64,000 nt of DNA from Rhizobium sp. BK196 (GTDB taxonomy: Bacteria; Pseudomonadota; Alphaproteobacteria; Rhizobiales; Rhizobiaceae), in contig NZ_JACHZB010000003.1 of the NCBI RefSeq assembly GCF_014193255.1, positions 682,001 to 746,000 of the forward strand, in the 5' to 3' direction. The translations under genes were made by a program, and so were the position numbers. Numbering within the stretch: the first letter of the stretch is position 1; each line of letters starts with the position of its first letter. Below are positions 35,665 to 46,700 of the stretch, piece by piece. A model generated the notes under the pieces. The model was not told the origin of the DNA, made no database searches, and was given only the letters and a program-made list of their open reading frames with translations.

Positions 35665-35818
35665 CTGATTTCCCCCTATGCCACTCACGAATTGAGCATA
35701 GTCCGCATTGTCAGGGAAGAGCGCACTCGTGCTACGGCTAAATGTGGCGGAAAACTGTTACGGCCAGCCTTCTCTAATGCAATCTAAGTGATTGAAATAT
35801 AACAGAAAAAAATATAGA

Positions 35819-35893
35819 TGGCTGGGGCGCCTGGATTCGAACCAGGGAATGGCGGTACCAAAAACCGCTGCCTTACCGCTTGGCTACGCCCCA
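35819..35893 (-). tRNA. tRNA-Gln, anticodon TTG
   Basis: 75 bases including CCA. The acceptor stem TGGGGCG pairs with CGCCCCA, the D-arm is GCCAAGCGGTAAGGC, the anticodon arm is GCGGT-TTTTGGT-ACCGC giving TTG, and the T-arm is CCTGG-TTCGAAT-CCAGG. It lies at the right edge of the accessory segment and is followed on the minus strand by a T7 run. Confidence 0.95.
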
Positions 35894-36051
35894 CCAGAGC
35901 TGAAGCGAATGCCGCTTCGCCAAAACGTGGCCTGATTAGCAAAGGTCTGTCTGCGCCACAATCACTAAGTTCACTGCGACGTCATATTTGTATGCGCCGC
36001 CATGCCGGCATGGTAGGACTTCAAGCATCGACACAGCCAATGGAGACACCG

Positions 36052-36348
36052 TTGAGCCAATATCGCGCCCGTCCGCCAGCGCTTGCGACGCTGATCCTCG
36101 ATGATGCCGTCGTGCGCATCACCCAGTGGGATTTCGAGCCGGGTGCCGATACCGGCGTTCATACGCATGAGTTTGGCTATGTGGTCGTGCCGATGACCGA
36201 CTGCCAGTTCCTGATCGAGGATGCCGAGGGAAGCCGGCGGGTGGATGTTGCCAAGGGCGCTGCCTATCGCCGCGAGGCCGGCACCGAACATAATGTCGTC
36301 AATGCAGGCGACCAGCCCATGTCCTTCATCGAGATCGAATATAAATAG
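36052..36348 (+). CDS. Cupin-domain protein
   Basis: 98 residues if TTG 36052 is used, which has GGAGACACCG just upstream; an ATG at 36040 without SD would add 4 residues. One cupin barrel is seen: ITQWDFEPGADTGVHTHEFGYVVVPMTDCQFLIED (motif 1 with HTHE) and GAAYRREAGTEHNVVNAGD (motif 2 with His). The metal-ligand histidines and glutamate are present. The substrate is unknown. The metallo-hydrolase gene starts 2 bases after the stop, so they are one operon with the DCC gene. Confidence 0.85.
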   Translation: MSQYRARPPALATLILDDAVVRITQWDFEPGADTGVHTHEFGYVVVPMTDCQFLIEDAEGSRRVDVAKGAAYRREAGTEHNVVNAGDQPMSFIEIEYK

Positions 36349-36350
36349 AC

Positions 36351-37265
36351 ATGTCCGGCGCGAACTTCGATCTTTTCTTCGATCCGGCTTACGGGCGGGC
36401 GGTTCCGGTTACAGCTGGCATCCAGCGCCTGACGGCGAATAATCCGAGCCCTTTCACCTTCCGCGGCACCAACAGTTATATCGTCGGCGGTGCATCGGTC
36501 GCCGTCATCGATCCGGGGCCGGAGGACCAGGCGCATTTCGAAGCGCTGATGGCAGCGCTTTCCGGCCGGCAGGTGACACATATTTTCGTCAGCCACACCC
36601 ATCGGGACCACTCGTCGCTTGCAAAACGGCTGAAGGAAAAAACGGGAGCACTGACGGTTGGCGAAGGACCGCACCGCCCCTCGCGGCCGCTGCGCGAAGG
36701 CGAGATCAATCCCTTTGCCGAAAGCTCGGATACGGATTTCGTGCCCGATATCGCTATTCGTGACGGGCAGACGATTTCCGGCGACGGCTGGGCACTGACG
36801 GGCGTGCTGACGCCTGGCCACACCGCCAATCATGCGGCCTTCGCGCTTGAGGGCAGCGGCATCCTGTTTTCGGCCGACCACGTGATGGCCTGGGCAACGA
36901 CGATCGTGGCGCCGCCGGATGGCTCCATGGCGGACTATATGGCATCGCTCGACAAGCTGATTGCCCGTGAGGACAACCTGCTGCTGCCCGGCCATGGAGG
37001 GCCGGTGACGTCGCCTGCGCCTTTCCTGCGCGGGTTGAAGACACACCGGCGCCTGCGGGGGCGCTCTATCATCGAGCGTATCCGGGCGGGAGACGGCACC
37101 ATCCCCAAGATGGTCGAGGTGATCTACCGCGATACCGATAAACGGCTGCATGGTGCGGCAGCCCTTTCGGTGCTGGCGCATATCGAGGAACTAATGGAGC
37201 GCGGCGAGGTAACAGCCGACAGGCCGCCTTCCCTTGTTGCGCATTATCGATTGGCACGGGGCTGA
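36351..37265 (+). CDS. MBL-fold metallo-hydrolase (LACTB2-like)
   Basis: 304 residues. The metal motif HTHRDH sits near residue 82 in VTHIFVSHTHRDHSSLAKRL, then GVLTPGHTANHAAFALEG, FSADHVMAW and LLPGHGGPV supply the other ligands. A C-terminal winged-helix-like tail (IERIRAGDGTIPKMVEVIYRD) is typical of the LACTB2 group, which includes RNA-directed and thioesterase-type enzymes. The substrate cannot be set. It is encoded tightly between the cupin and DCC genes. Confidence 0.88.
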   Translation: MSGANFDLFFDPAYGRAVPVTAGIQRLTANNPSPFTFRGTNSYIVGGASVAVIDPGPEDQAHFEALMAALSGRQVTHIFVSHTHRDHSSLAKRLKEKTGALTVGEGPHRPSRPLREGEINPFAESSDTDFVPDIAIRDGQTISGDGWALTGVLTPGHTANHAAFALEGSGILFSADHVMAWATTIVAPPDGSMADYMASLDKLIAREDNLLLPGHGGPVTSPAPFLRGLKTHRRLRGRSIIERIRAGDGTIPKMVEVIYRDTDKRLHGAAALSVLAHIEELMERGEVTADRPPSLVAHYRLARG

Positions 37266-37267
37266 GG

Positions 37268-37723
37268 ATGGCGGCGCATTCGGATTACAGCTATCGCGAC
37301 GACCCTTCAGTGCCGGCTTTTGCGGATGACAAGCCGCTGATCCTCTTCGATGGCGAATGTGTCTTCTGCTCCGGCTGGGTACAGTTCCTGCTGAAGCGGG
37401 ATAGGGAAAAACGCTACCGGTTCATCGTCGCCCAGACGCCGCTCGGCGAAGCGCTCTACCGGCATTACGGGCTGGAGACGCGGGACTATGAAACCAATCT
37501 GCTGCTCGACAAGGGTCACGCCTATTACAAATCGGACGCGACGATCCGGATGCTGGAGGGGCTCGGCATGCCGTGGGCTCTGGCCGGTGTGCTGCGGATC
37601 GTGCCGCGGCGGATTGCGGATGCGGCTTATAGGTTGGTTGCGCGCAACAGGTTCAGGATTGCCGGGCGGCGGGAGAGCTGTACGGTGCCGACGGTTGAGG
37701 TGCGGGAGAGGTTTTTGGGGTGA
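37268..37723 (+). CDS. DCC-family thiol-disulfide oxidoreductase (DUF393)
   Basis: 151 residues. The DCC motif appears as LILFDGECVFCSGWVQFLL (DGxCxxC) at about residues 25-43. Later blocks YRFIVAQTPLGEALYRHYGL, SDATIRMLEGLG and RRIADAAYRLVARNR are usual for DUF393. The family is predicted to use its CxxC for thiol exchange. It starts 2 bases after the metallo-hydrolase stop, with overlapping expression likely. Confidence 0.88.
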   Translation: MAAHSDYSYRDDPSVPAFADDKPLILFDGECVFCSGWVQFLLKRDREKRYRFIVAQTPLGEALYRHYGLETRDYETNLLLDKGHAYYKSDATIRMLEGLGMPWALAGVLRIVPRRIADAAYRLVARNRFRIAGRRESCTVPTVEVRERFLG

Positions 37724-37840
37724 GGCTTGCGCCGCACGGGGGTTTCTGGCTCGTCGTATACCAGTAAAGGTTTGTGGTAAGGCGTTTTGATATGTCTCAC
37801 CGTATCCCGGCCCTTCGCATGGCTCAGGGCGTTCGCCCCT

Positions 37841-37865
37841 GTAATCGATCCACTGGATCGATTAC
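37841..37865. repeat. Perfect palindrome inside a rhizobial extragenic element
   Basis: Two 11-base arms, GTAATCGATCC and GGATCGATTAC, flank ACT. Outside them lie GCCCC at 37836-37840 region and GGGGC near 37884, so the whole piece from about 37805 to 37890 can fold as one structure. It lies between convergent DCC and DUF1499 genes. It resembles a repeat I associate with Rhizobium intergenic DNA; family membership needs a genome search. Confidence 0.6.
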
Positions 37866-37887
37866 TGCCGCTTTGCGGCACCGGGGC

Positions 37888-38793
37888 TCACCCACCCGCG
37901 ATCCCCAGTAGTTCGGAGTCGAGGGCACCAAGATACTGCTCGGCCACTTCGGCGCTGAAGCCGAGGTCGTGCTGGCCGTAACGGGAGGCGACGCGCACGT
38001 CGACAAAGGTGGTTTCGGCCTCTTCGCGCAGGCGGATGACGAAGTCGAAACGCAGGCCAAGGATGAAGGTGCGGGTCGTGCCCTGCAGAACCACGCCATT
38101 GGCGCCGCGGATCAGCTTTGCCACATCATCCACATAAGGGCGCGGTGTCGGCACGGGGATGACATCGGGCGAATCGGCGACACCGCTTTCCGGCTGGTTC
38201 GGAACGGGCTTGTCTTCCAGTTCGCGGCCGGGCGTCGTGTCGCCTTCACTCCTGGTGATGGTGATGCCGTTCTGCTTGGCGACCTTCTTGACTGCTTCGA
38301 GAACACGGTCGAGCGCGCCATCGTAGCGGCGGCCGGTAAGCTCCGGATAGGCGGCAAGCTGCCGCTCGCGATCGCCTGATGTCACGACGGGATCACGCGG
38401 CAGCCAGATCTGGTCGGCCTGCGGCTGCGACAGCCAGTCGGGTATGGAGGCCGTATCCGTAGTCACGTCATAGATTGCCGGCAGGGTGACATAACGCTCC
38501 GCCGCAAAAACGCCGATACCGAGCGGAAAGGCGGCATAGATGAGGGCCGCCAGTGCGTTCAGCCCGCCTTCGGCACCCGTCATCCAGAGGCTGCGCAGGC
38601 CGATAGCAGCAAGCAGGACGGCGAGAATCGCACAGCCGATGGAAACGAGCAGCACCAGGACGAGATAGGGTGTCGCCAATCCGCCGAAGCGATGGGCAAT
38701 CAGCACCGCCACCGAAAGCACAAGCGCAAACGCCCCGAAGTGTCGCGAAAAGCGGGCAGCGCTGGAAACGGGACGATCGAAACGGATGGCCAT
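37888..38793 (-). CDS. DUF1499 membrane protein
   Basis: 301 residues from ATG 38793 (MAIRFDRPVSSAARFSRHFG). Three membrane helices occupy about residues 17-110. The C-terminal soluble part is DUF1499 (YDVTTDTASIPDW, RRYDGALDRVLEAVKK, VDDVAKLIRGANGVVLQGTTRTFILGLRFDFVIRLREE, VDVRVASRYGQHDLGF). The central linker is Pro/Asp-rich. Function is unknown. No clear SD is seen. The start region faces a RIME-like element. Confidence 0.85.
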   Translation of the reverse strand: MAIRFDRPVSSAARFSRHFGAFALVLSVAVLIAHRFGGLATPYLVLVLLVSIGCAILAVLLAAIGLRSLWMTGAEGGLNALAALIYAAFPLGIGVFAAERYVTLPAIYDVTTDTASIPDWLSQPQADQIWLPRDPVVTSGDRERQLAAYPELTGRRYDGALDRVLEAVKKVAKQNGITITRSEGDTTPGRELEDKPVPNQPESGVADSPDVIPVPTPRPYVDDVAKLIRGANGVVLQGTTRTFILGLRFDFVIRLREEAETTFVDVRVASRYGQHDLGFSAEVAEQYLGALDSELLGIAGG

Positions 38794-39124
38794 CAAAACT
38801 ACCGGTTGGTCGGCGACGACGCATCGAATGGCGCCTGCTGCCAATGACTTTCCTACCGCATAATTCCTTAAATCGGAATCGATTTAAGGATGAAATCATG
38901 CGGTAATTCAAAGTGCTACAGTGTCCTTTACGCATCTGAAAAGACGCGCGGCGCTGTAGTGCAAAATTTGTCTAAATTGAAACTCTTGTCTGAGCATTGC
39001 CGACGCAATTCACGTTAAAGGTCCATGCCAAACGCTGGGCCACTTCCATAAGCTGTTGCTCATACGCCGTAAAAAGGCCATTCTGCCGGGGTTTCATGCA
39101 TGTCCCACGAAACAGGAGAGACAA
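38794..39124. other. Intergenic region with a RIME-like element
   Basis: The 331 bases between the DUF1499 gene and the gene at 39125 contain the mosaic element at 38855-38959 and no coding frame. The remaining 160 bases upstream of 39125 probably hold that gene's promoter; no clear boxes are seen. Confidence 0.6.
38855..38959. repeat. RIME-like mosaic element (two palindromes, about 105 bp)
   Basis: The first palindrome has outer arms ACCGCAT/ATGCGGT (38855 and 38898-38904) and an inner perfect TCCTTAAATCG-GAAT-CGATTTAAGGA (38865-38890). The second starts at CTACAG (38916) and ends at CTGTAG (38954-38959), enclosing CGCATCTGAAAAGACGCGCG. Length and two-palindrome design match the Rhizobium-specific intergenic mosaic elements described from rhizobia. 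Confidence 0.65.
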
Positions 39125-39514
39125 ATGATCTCGTCCGAGACGATGGAAAGGCAGCAGACATCCTCGCTTGGCGGAATTGAGCGCGGCGAACCCCTCTTAC
39201 CGCTAGAGCTTCTCGAACTCGAACTCTCGCTGGAAGGCTATGCGGGCGGCGAGGCCGGCTTTTGTGAAGTTGTGCGCAAAGCGGCGATCGAAACCGGCGG
39301 CGAATTTCTCTTCGACCTGCCGGCGGCGGGCCTTGTGGAGGATTGCCGGCGAATCGCGGTCCTGCGCATCCCGACTTCGGACAAGAAGATGCGGGTGGTT
39401 CTGGCCCTGCTCGACCAGAACGGCACGGAGATCCGCATGCAGGCGCCCGATGAAAACAGCGAACATCTGGTGCGTTTCGCCGATGCCTTTGTCGAGGTCC
39501 TCGAACGGATCTGA
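39125..39514 (+). CDS. Hypothetical protein, 129 aa
   Basis: 129 residues from ATG 39125 (MISSETMERQQTSSLGGIER), preceded by CAGGAGAGACAA. It is acidic, and the sequence alternates helices (LELLELELSLEGYAG, GFCEVVRKAAIETGGEFL) and strands (RIAVLRIPTSDKKMRVVLALLDQNGTEIRMQAP) with a final helix. No family is recognised. The frame continues upstream to 39056 without support. A tandem RIME-like pair begins 4 bases after the stop. Confidence 0.7.
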   Translation: MISSETMERQQTSSLGGIERGEPLLPLELLELELSLEGYAGGEAGFCEVVRKAAIETGGEFLFDLPAAGLVEDCRRIAVLRIPTSDKKMRVVLALLDQNGTEIRMQAPDENSEHLVRFADAFVEVLERI

Positions 39515-39518
39515 ATTC

Positions 39519-39728
39519 TAAAGCGTGACGCGATCTTACAGGTTCGCTTGCCCACGCTTCAGATCTTTGTTTTACGCATGTCGTTACCTCAAAAACCGCT
39601 GCACACTTTTGCGCGACATCCTAAAGCGCGTCGCGATCTTTCAGATCCGCTCGCTCCGCTTTAGGTCTTTGTTTTTACGCATGTCGTTGTCGCAAAACCG
39701 CTGCACACTTTTGCGCGACATGCTTTAG
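39519..39728. repeat. Two tandem copies of a RIME-like element
   Basis: Copy A (39519-39621) and copy B (39622-39728) read almost the same. Both start TAAAGCG, contain CGCGATCTT and GATCTTTGTTTTACGCATGTCGTT, and end AACCGCTGCACACTTTTGCGCGACAT. Differences are mostly substitutions. Copy B overlaps the last bases of the zinc-ribbon gene at 39725, so that gene's stop codon is supplied by the repeat. The shared wording also links the shorter element at 17102. Confidence 0.75.
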
Positions 39729-39970
39729 TTGCGCCCGGCTGCGGCTTCCGCCAGCGAGCGGAAGGGAAACTTGCGTCCGCATTCGCATTTCAACATGAAC
39801 GTTTCCTGATGGACCGAGGGGCGCTGCACGAAGAAGCCGCGCGGCAGCTGATCCACCTTGAAGTCCGGATTTCTGCGTTTGGCGTCGTCGATCTCGGAAG
39901 CTTCGGCAAAGCCGCTATTGCCGCATTGCGGACAGGTGAGTTTCTTCGAGAATCGGTCGCGGATCGCCAT
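39725..39970 (-). CDS. Small zinc-ribbon-like protein
   Basis: 81 residues from ATG 39970 (MAIRDRFSKKLTCPQCGNSG). A CPQC pair at about residues 13-16 and a CEC pair near residue 63 (FMLKCECGRKFPFRSL) could bind one zinc. The middle is hydrophilic. The longer frame to 40045 lacks an SD; this one has GGAAAGAGC upstream. The stop lies inside the RIME-like copy. Function is unknown. Confidence 0.65.
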   Translation of the reverse strand: MAIRDRFSKKLTCPQCGNSGFAEASEIDDAKRRNPDFKVDQLPRGFFVQRPSVHQETFMLKCECGRKFPFRSLAEAAAGRN

Positions 39971-40078
39971 GGTGCTCTTTCCAGTGCTGCTATCTTTGCT
40001 CTTACATAGGAACGCAAGGCGGCGAAAGTGGAACCAAGCCTGCATCCTGCCGTTCCTTTCCTAACGAAGGAGGCAATC

Positions 40079-40276
40079 ATGCCGAACAGAGATCCAGTTC
40101 CCACACCAAGCGCCGAACCGCCGGTTGGTCCGCAGCCGACCCCTGATATTCCCTATCGAATTCAGAAAAAGCCGCCGGTGGATCCGGCGCAGCACCCGAG
40201 AGAGCCGAAGAACCCGGAAGGCCGGCCGCTTGATCCGGCGCTGCTGCCGATTGGCGACCCGGCGGGAGCGGCCTGA
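40079..40276 (+). CDS. Short proline-rich protein, 65 aa
   Basis: The ATG at 40079 has a strong GAAGGAGGCAATC. The sequence (MPNRDPVPTPSAEPPVGPQP onward) is about one-third proline, with no Cys and few hydrophobic residues, and ends DPAGAA. It is probably disordered. No signal peptide and no family are recognised. Confidence 0.6.
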   Translation: MPNRDPVPTPSAEPPVGPQPTPDIPYRIQKKPPVDPAQHPREPKNPEGRPLDPALLPIGDPAGAA

Positions 40277-40346
40277 TATAGGTCGGTTGACGACAGCAGG
40301 CAGATGGATTTTCTTGGCGAGAGGTTCATGCTCAAGGAATAGACCG

Positions 40347-40615
40347 ATGCGACCCTATGTTCTGCCGCTTCTTGCCGTCCTGGCCGCCGGGCTTGCCGCC
40401 TGCCAGACCCTGACGCCCGAGGAGCGCCGGGCACGTGATGAACAGACCTGCCTCGGCTATGGCTTCAAGCGCGGAACGGACGGCTTTGCCAACTGCCTGC
40501 AGCGCATCGATCTCGACCGCCGCGCCCAGGCCCGTTACGATAGCGACTGGGTTATGGCGGACATGGCTTATAATCTGAACGGTCCCTACGTTTATCCGCG
40601 CTATTATCGCTACCG

Positions 40616-40622
<7 letters not shown>
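40347..40622 (+). CDS. Small lipoprotein, 91 aa
   Basis: The signal peptide MRPYVLPLLAVLAAGLAAC ends with a lipobox (LAAC, Cys19). The mature part has TPEERRARDEQTCLGYGFKRGTDGFANCLQRIDLDRR, a two-Cys helical segment common in rhizobial small lipoproteins, and a Tyr/Arg-rich tail (PYVYPRYYRYRH). The SD is CAAGGAATAGACCG. It is convergent with ppdK and overlaps its stop by 7 bases. Confidence 0.75.
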
Positions 40623-43282
<2,660 letters not shown>

Positions 43283-43431
43283 CTTCCCCCCAACACCATT
43301 TCGGGAACCAGCTTAATCCCCTGGTGCTGAAATGAAAATCGACAAATGCGGCGAAATGTTGCGCTGCACAATAAATCCTGGCAGGCTATGAAATCAAACG
43401 ATTGAAACTCATGAGGCGCAGCGAATGCGCA

Positions 43432-43505
43432 CAAAAAAAGCTTTGCGGGACTGCAACAACGGTCCCGCAAAGCCTTGTTTCCGTCCGGCCAGGAAAACCG
43501 GACGG
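43432..43505 (-). ncRNA. Hairpin pair ending in a strong terminator; candidate 3' end of a small RNA
   Basis: On the minus strand CCGTCCGG-N9-CCGGACGG is followed by GCTTTGCGGGAC-N10-GTCCCGCAAAGC and then TTTTTTT. The second is a textbook terminator. It is about 220 bases beyond the smc stop, and another folded structure already follows smc, so an independent transcript starting around 43550-43650 is possible. It may instead be the true end of the smc message. Confidence 0.4.
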
Positions 43506-43654
43506 GGGGTCCAATATGGATTTGTGACTTCGGTCCCCACCCCAGCCCGAAGACAGCGTTGCAAATTCCACAGTACGCAACGACCGATTGCTACTTCTCC
43601 GCAACGGCCCGGTTGCGATAAAACAACTTCTAATGCAATGCGCACAAAAGAGCA

Positions 43655-43690
43655 TCACCCAAATGGGGTACGTACCCTATGTCAGGGTGA
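43655..43690 (-). terminator. Folded structure after smc, possible terminator
   Basis: TCACCC (43655-43660) and GGGTGA (43685-43690) enclose the perfect palindrome GGGTACGTACCC (43666-43677). On the minus strand the fold is followed by TGCTCTTTTGTG, a weak T-rich tail, 31 bases after the smc stop. Confidence 0.4.
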
Positions 43691-43720
43691 CCTTTTTTGG
43701 TCTTTAATTAAAATGCCGCG

Positions 43721-46700
43721 TCAAGCCGTTTCGCGGAGACGCTCTGCAGTCTGCAAGTCGACCGAGACGAGCTGAGAAACACCCTGCTCAGCCATCGTGA
43801 CGCCAAAGAGGCGATTCATGCGGGCCATGGTGATGGGGTTGTGGGTGATGATGACGAATCGCGTCTCGGTCGAGGCCGCCATCTCGTCCATCAGATTGCA
43901 ATAGCGCTCGACGTTGTGATCGTCGAGCGGCGCGTCGACCTCGTCCAGCACGCAGATCGGCGCGGGATTAGTGAGGAAGACGGCAAAGATCAGCGCCATG
44001 GCCGTCAGCGCCTGTTCGCCGCCTGACAGCAGCGTCATGGTTTGCGGCTTCTTGCCCGGCGGACGGGCGAGAATTTCGAGACCGGCTTCAAGCGGATCGT
44101 CGGATTCGATCAGTTGCAGTTCTGCCGTGCCACCGCCGAAGAGGTGGGTGAAGAGGCGCTGGAACTGAGCATTGACGACATCAAAGGCGGCGATCAGGCG
44201 TTCACGGCCTTCGCGGTTCAGGCTCTGGATCGCACCGCGCAGCTTTCTGATGGCGTCGATGACGTCATCACGTTCCCTGATGAGCGCTTCCAGCTTCTCG
44301 CTGAGTTCCTTCTGCTCCTCGTCGGCGCGAAGGTTGACGGCGCCCAAGCGCTCCCGCTCGATCCGCAGCCGCTCAACCTCGCGTTCGACCTCGCGCGGAT
44401 CCGGCAACGTCTGCAGTCCCGGCCGGTCGGCAAGGCGCATCGCCTCATGGGGCTGGACGTTCAGTGTCTCACGAATGCGCTGCTCGCTCTCCTGCCGTTT
44501 CTCGCGTGCGGAGACGAGGCGCTCCTCGGCCCGGCCGCGGCGCTCGCGGCTTTCGGCAAGTTCAGAGAGCGCGGTTGCCGCCTGGTGGTCGGCATCGCGC
44601 TGCAGCAGTTCGGCTTGCGCAAGGAGATCGGCAGCATGGCGGCGGGCTTCGTCGGCCTTCTGCAGCTCTGTCAGCAAGGCGCGGCGCTTGTCGTCAAATT
44701 CATCAGGCGCCATTTCGAGTTCGGCAGCCTCCTCTCGGGCCTCCTCCTCGCGCTCACGCAGCGTGGCGATGTGGTCCTCGGCGCTGGCTGCACGCTGGCG
44801 CCACGTCTCACGCTCCTGGCCAATGGCGGCGATGCGGCGCTGGCGGGCCTCGTTTTCACGGTTCAGGCTCTCGTGGCGGGCGCGGGCTTCAGCGAGCGCG
44901 CCGCGATCCGTTGCGACCTCGGCTTGCTGGAAGCGCAGCCGGTCGTCGAGCGCGGTCAGATCAGGTGCATCTTCCAGCTCGATGCGGGCATTTTCCTCCC
45001 GAACGGCGACATCCTCAAGCTGCGCCTGCAACTGGCTGACGGCTTCGGCGATGACATCGCGGCGGCGAATGAGATCGCCAGAGGCACGCTCGGCAACAGC
45101 CAGCGCCTCTCGCGCCTCGGCCAGATGGCGGGCGGACAAGCGGCTCATATCGCGGGCTTCGGTAAGCCTGCGCTCCTGCTCGCGAATGGTATCGGCGGCA
45201 GCGGCAAGACGCTCCTCAGCCTCCGTCAGAACGTCGCGGGCAACCTCCACCTCGCCTTCCAACTCGGCAAGACGATTCTTCTGGGCAAGGCGCAAGGCTG
45301 CAGCGCTCGGCGCGTCCGCGCCGGCGACGTGACCATCCCAGCGATAGACGGCGCCGTCCTTGGTCACCAGGCGCTGGCCGGCCTTGAGTTCCTTCACCAG
45401 ACGCGGCGCGTCGGCATCAGCCACCAGACCGATCTGGCGCAGGCGGCGGATCAGCGCGGCGGGCGCGCGGACATGGTTCAGCAGCGGCTCGGCGCCAGTG
45501 GGAAGCGCTGGATCGCCAGAGCCATCGCCGTTCTCCGACCAGTGGGCAGGCGCATTCGGATCAAGCGGGGATTCGAGATCGTCTCCGAGAGCGGCACCAA
45601 GTGCCGTCTCGAATCCGCGATCGACCTTCAGCTCCTCGGCGACGGGCGGAAACTCGCCTGCTGCAGCGCCGGCCAGCATGCGCTGGATGGTGCGGGCCTC
45701 CGTTTCCAGCGCGTTGAGCTTGCCGCGCGCCTGCTCGACCGGAGCGCGGGAGAGCGCTTCCGTCTCGCGTGCCATGGCAAGTGCCTGCTCGACGGAGTGG
45801 ATTGTCGTCTCGGCCTCGGCTAGGGCCACTTCGCCCGCCTCGACCATCGCTCGCTTCTCGTCCGGGTCCGGCAGAACTGCGATCTTCTGCTCGATGCCGG
45901 CAAGTTCGCGGTTTGCTTCGTCCATCTGGCGCTCAAGTCGCAACTTGCGATCGGCGAGATCACGGATGGCGCGCTCCAGCTGATTGCGGCCGGCAGCGGC
46001 TTCAGCACGTTCTGCCGTCAGGCTGGTGAAGAGGCGTTCGCTGTCGGCGAGCTTTGCGGCCGCCTCTTCGAAAGCCTGCCGCGTCTCTTCGGCATAACGG
46101 CCGGAATCGGCGAGGATTTCGACGATATCGGCCTCTTCGGCATCGAGTCTTGCCAGGATGGCGGCATTGTCGACAACGAGCCGTTCCTCGCGCCTGATGT
46201 CTTCGGAAAGCTGCGCGAGACGGCGCGTAAGCTCGTCGCGACGGCGCAGGATGCGGTTGGCATCCTCTTCGAGCTGACTGCGGGCGATCTGCAGGCGCTG
46301 GAGTGCGGCAGCCGCCCTCGCCTCGCCTTCGCGCAATTCGGGCAGCTTCAGGGCGGCGATGCCCTGATTCTTTGCCGCATCCATCTGGATCTGCGCCTTT
46401 TCGGCGACGGCCACGGTTGCCTGACTGAGCGCGCTATCGGCCTCGGCTTCAGCCTCCTTCGCCTGCATCCAGCGGATATGCAATAGCATTGCCTCGCGGG
46501 CGCGGATATCGGCAGAGAGCGTCTTGAAGCGGTTTGCCTGGCGGGCCTGCCGCTTCAGGCTCTCGATCTGGCTTTCGAGCTGCGAGGTGACATCGTCGAG
46601 ACGCTCGAGATTGCTTTCGGCGGCACGCAGACGAAGCTCGGCCTCGTGACGGCGGGAATGCAGGCCGGAGATGCCCGCCGCTTCTTCCAGGAGCTGGCGA

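Larger units (their letters stand above)
43283..43720. other. Intergenic region smc-ppdK
   Basis: The 438 bases hold the folded structure at the smc end (43655-43690), an unexplained stretch, and the hairpin pair with a strong minus-strand terminator at 43432-43505. The part from 43283 to 43431 should contain the ppdK promoter. Frames here (for example 43409-43645 minus) lack start signals and protein-like composition. Confidence 0.6.

Noticed and set aside
30727..35893. tRNA-bounded integrative element with att sites
   Set aside because: I found no integrase and no copy of either tRNA 3' end inside the window, so integration at these tRNAs is not claimed.
43409..43645. 78-codon minus-strand frame between smc and ppdK
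   Set aside because: It runs through two strong hairpins and a terminator, so the stretch is more likely non-coding.
44042..45823. 593-codon plus-strand frame opposite smc
   Set aside because: It is a shadow of the coiled-coil part of smc, with no start signal and no family features.
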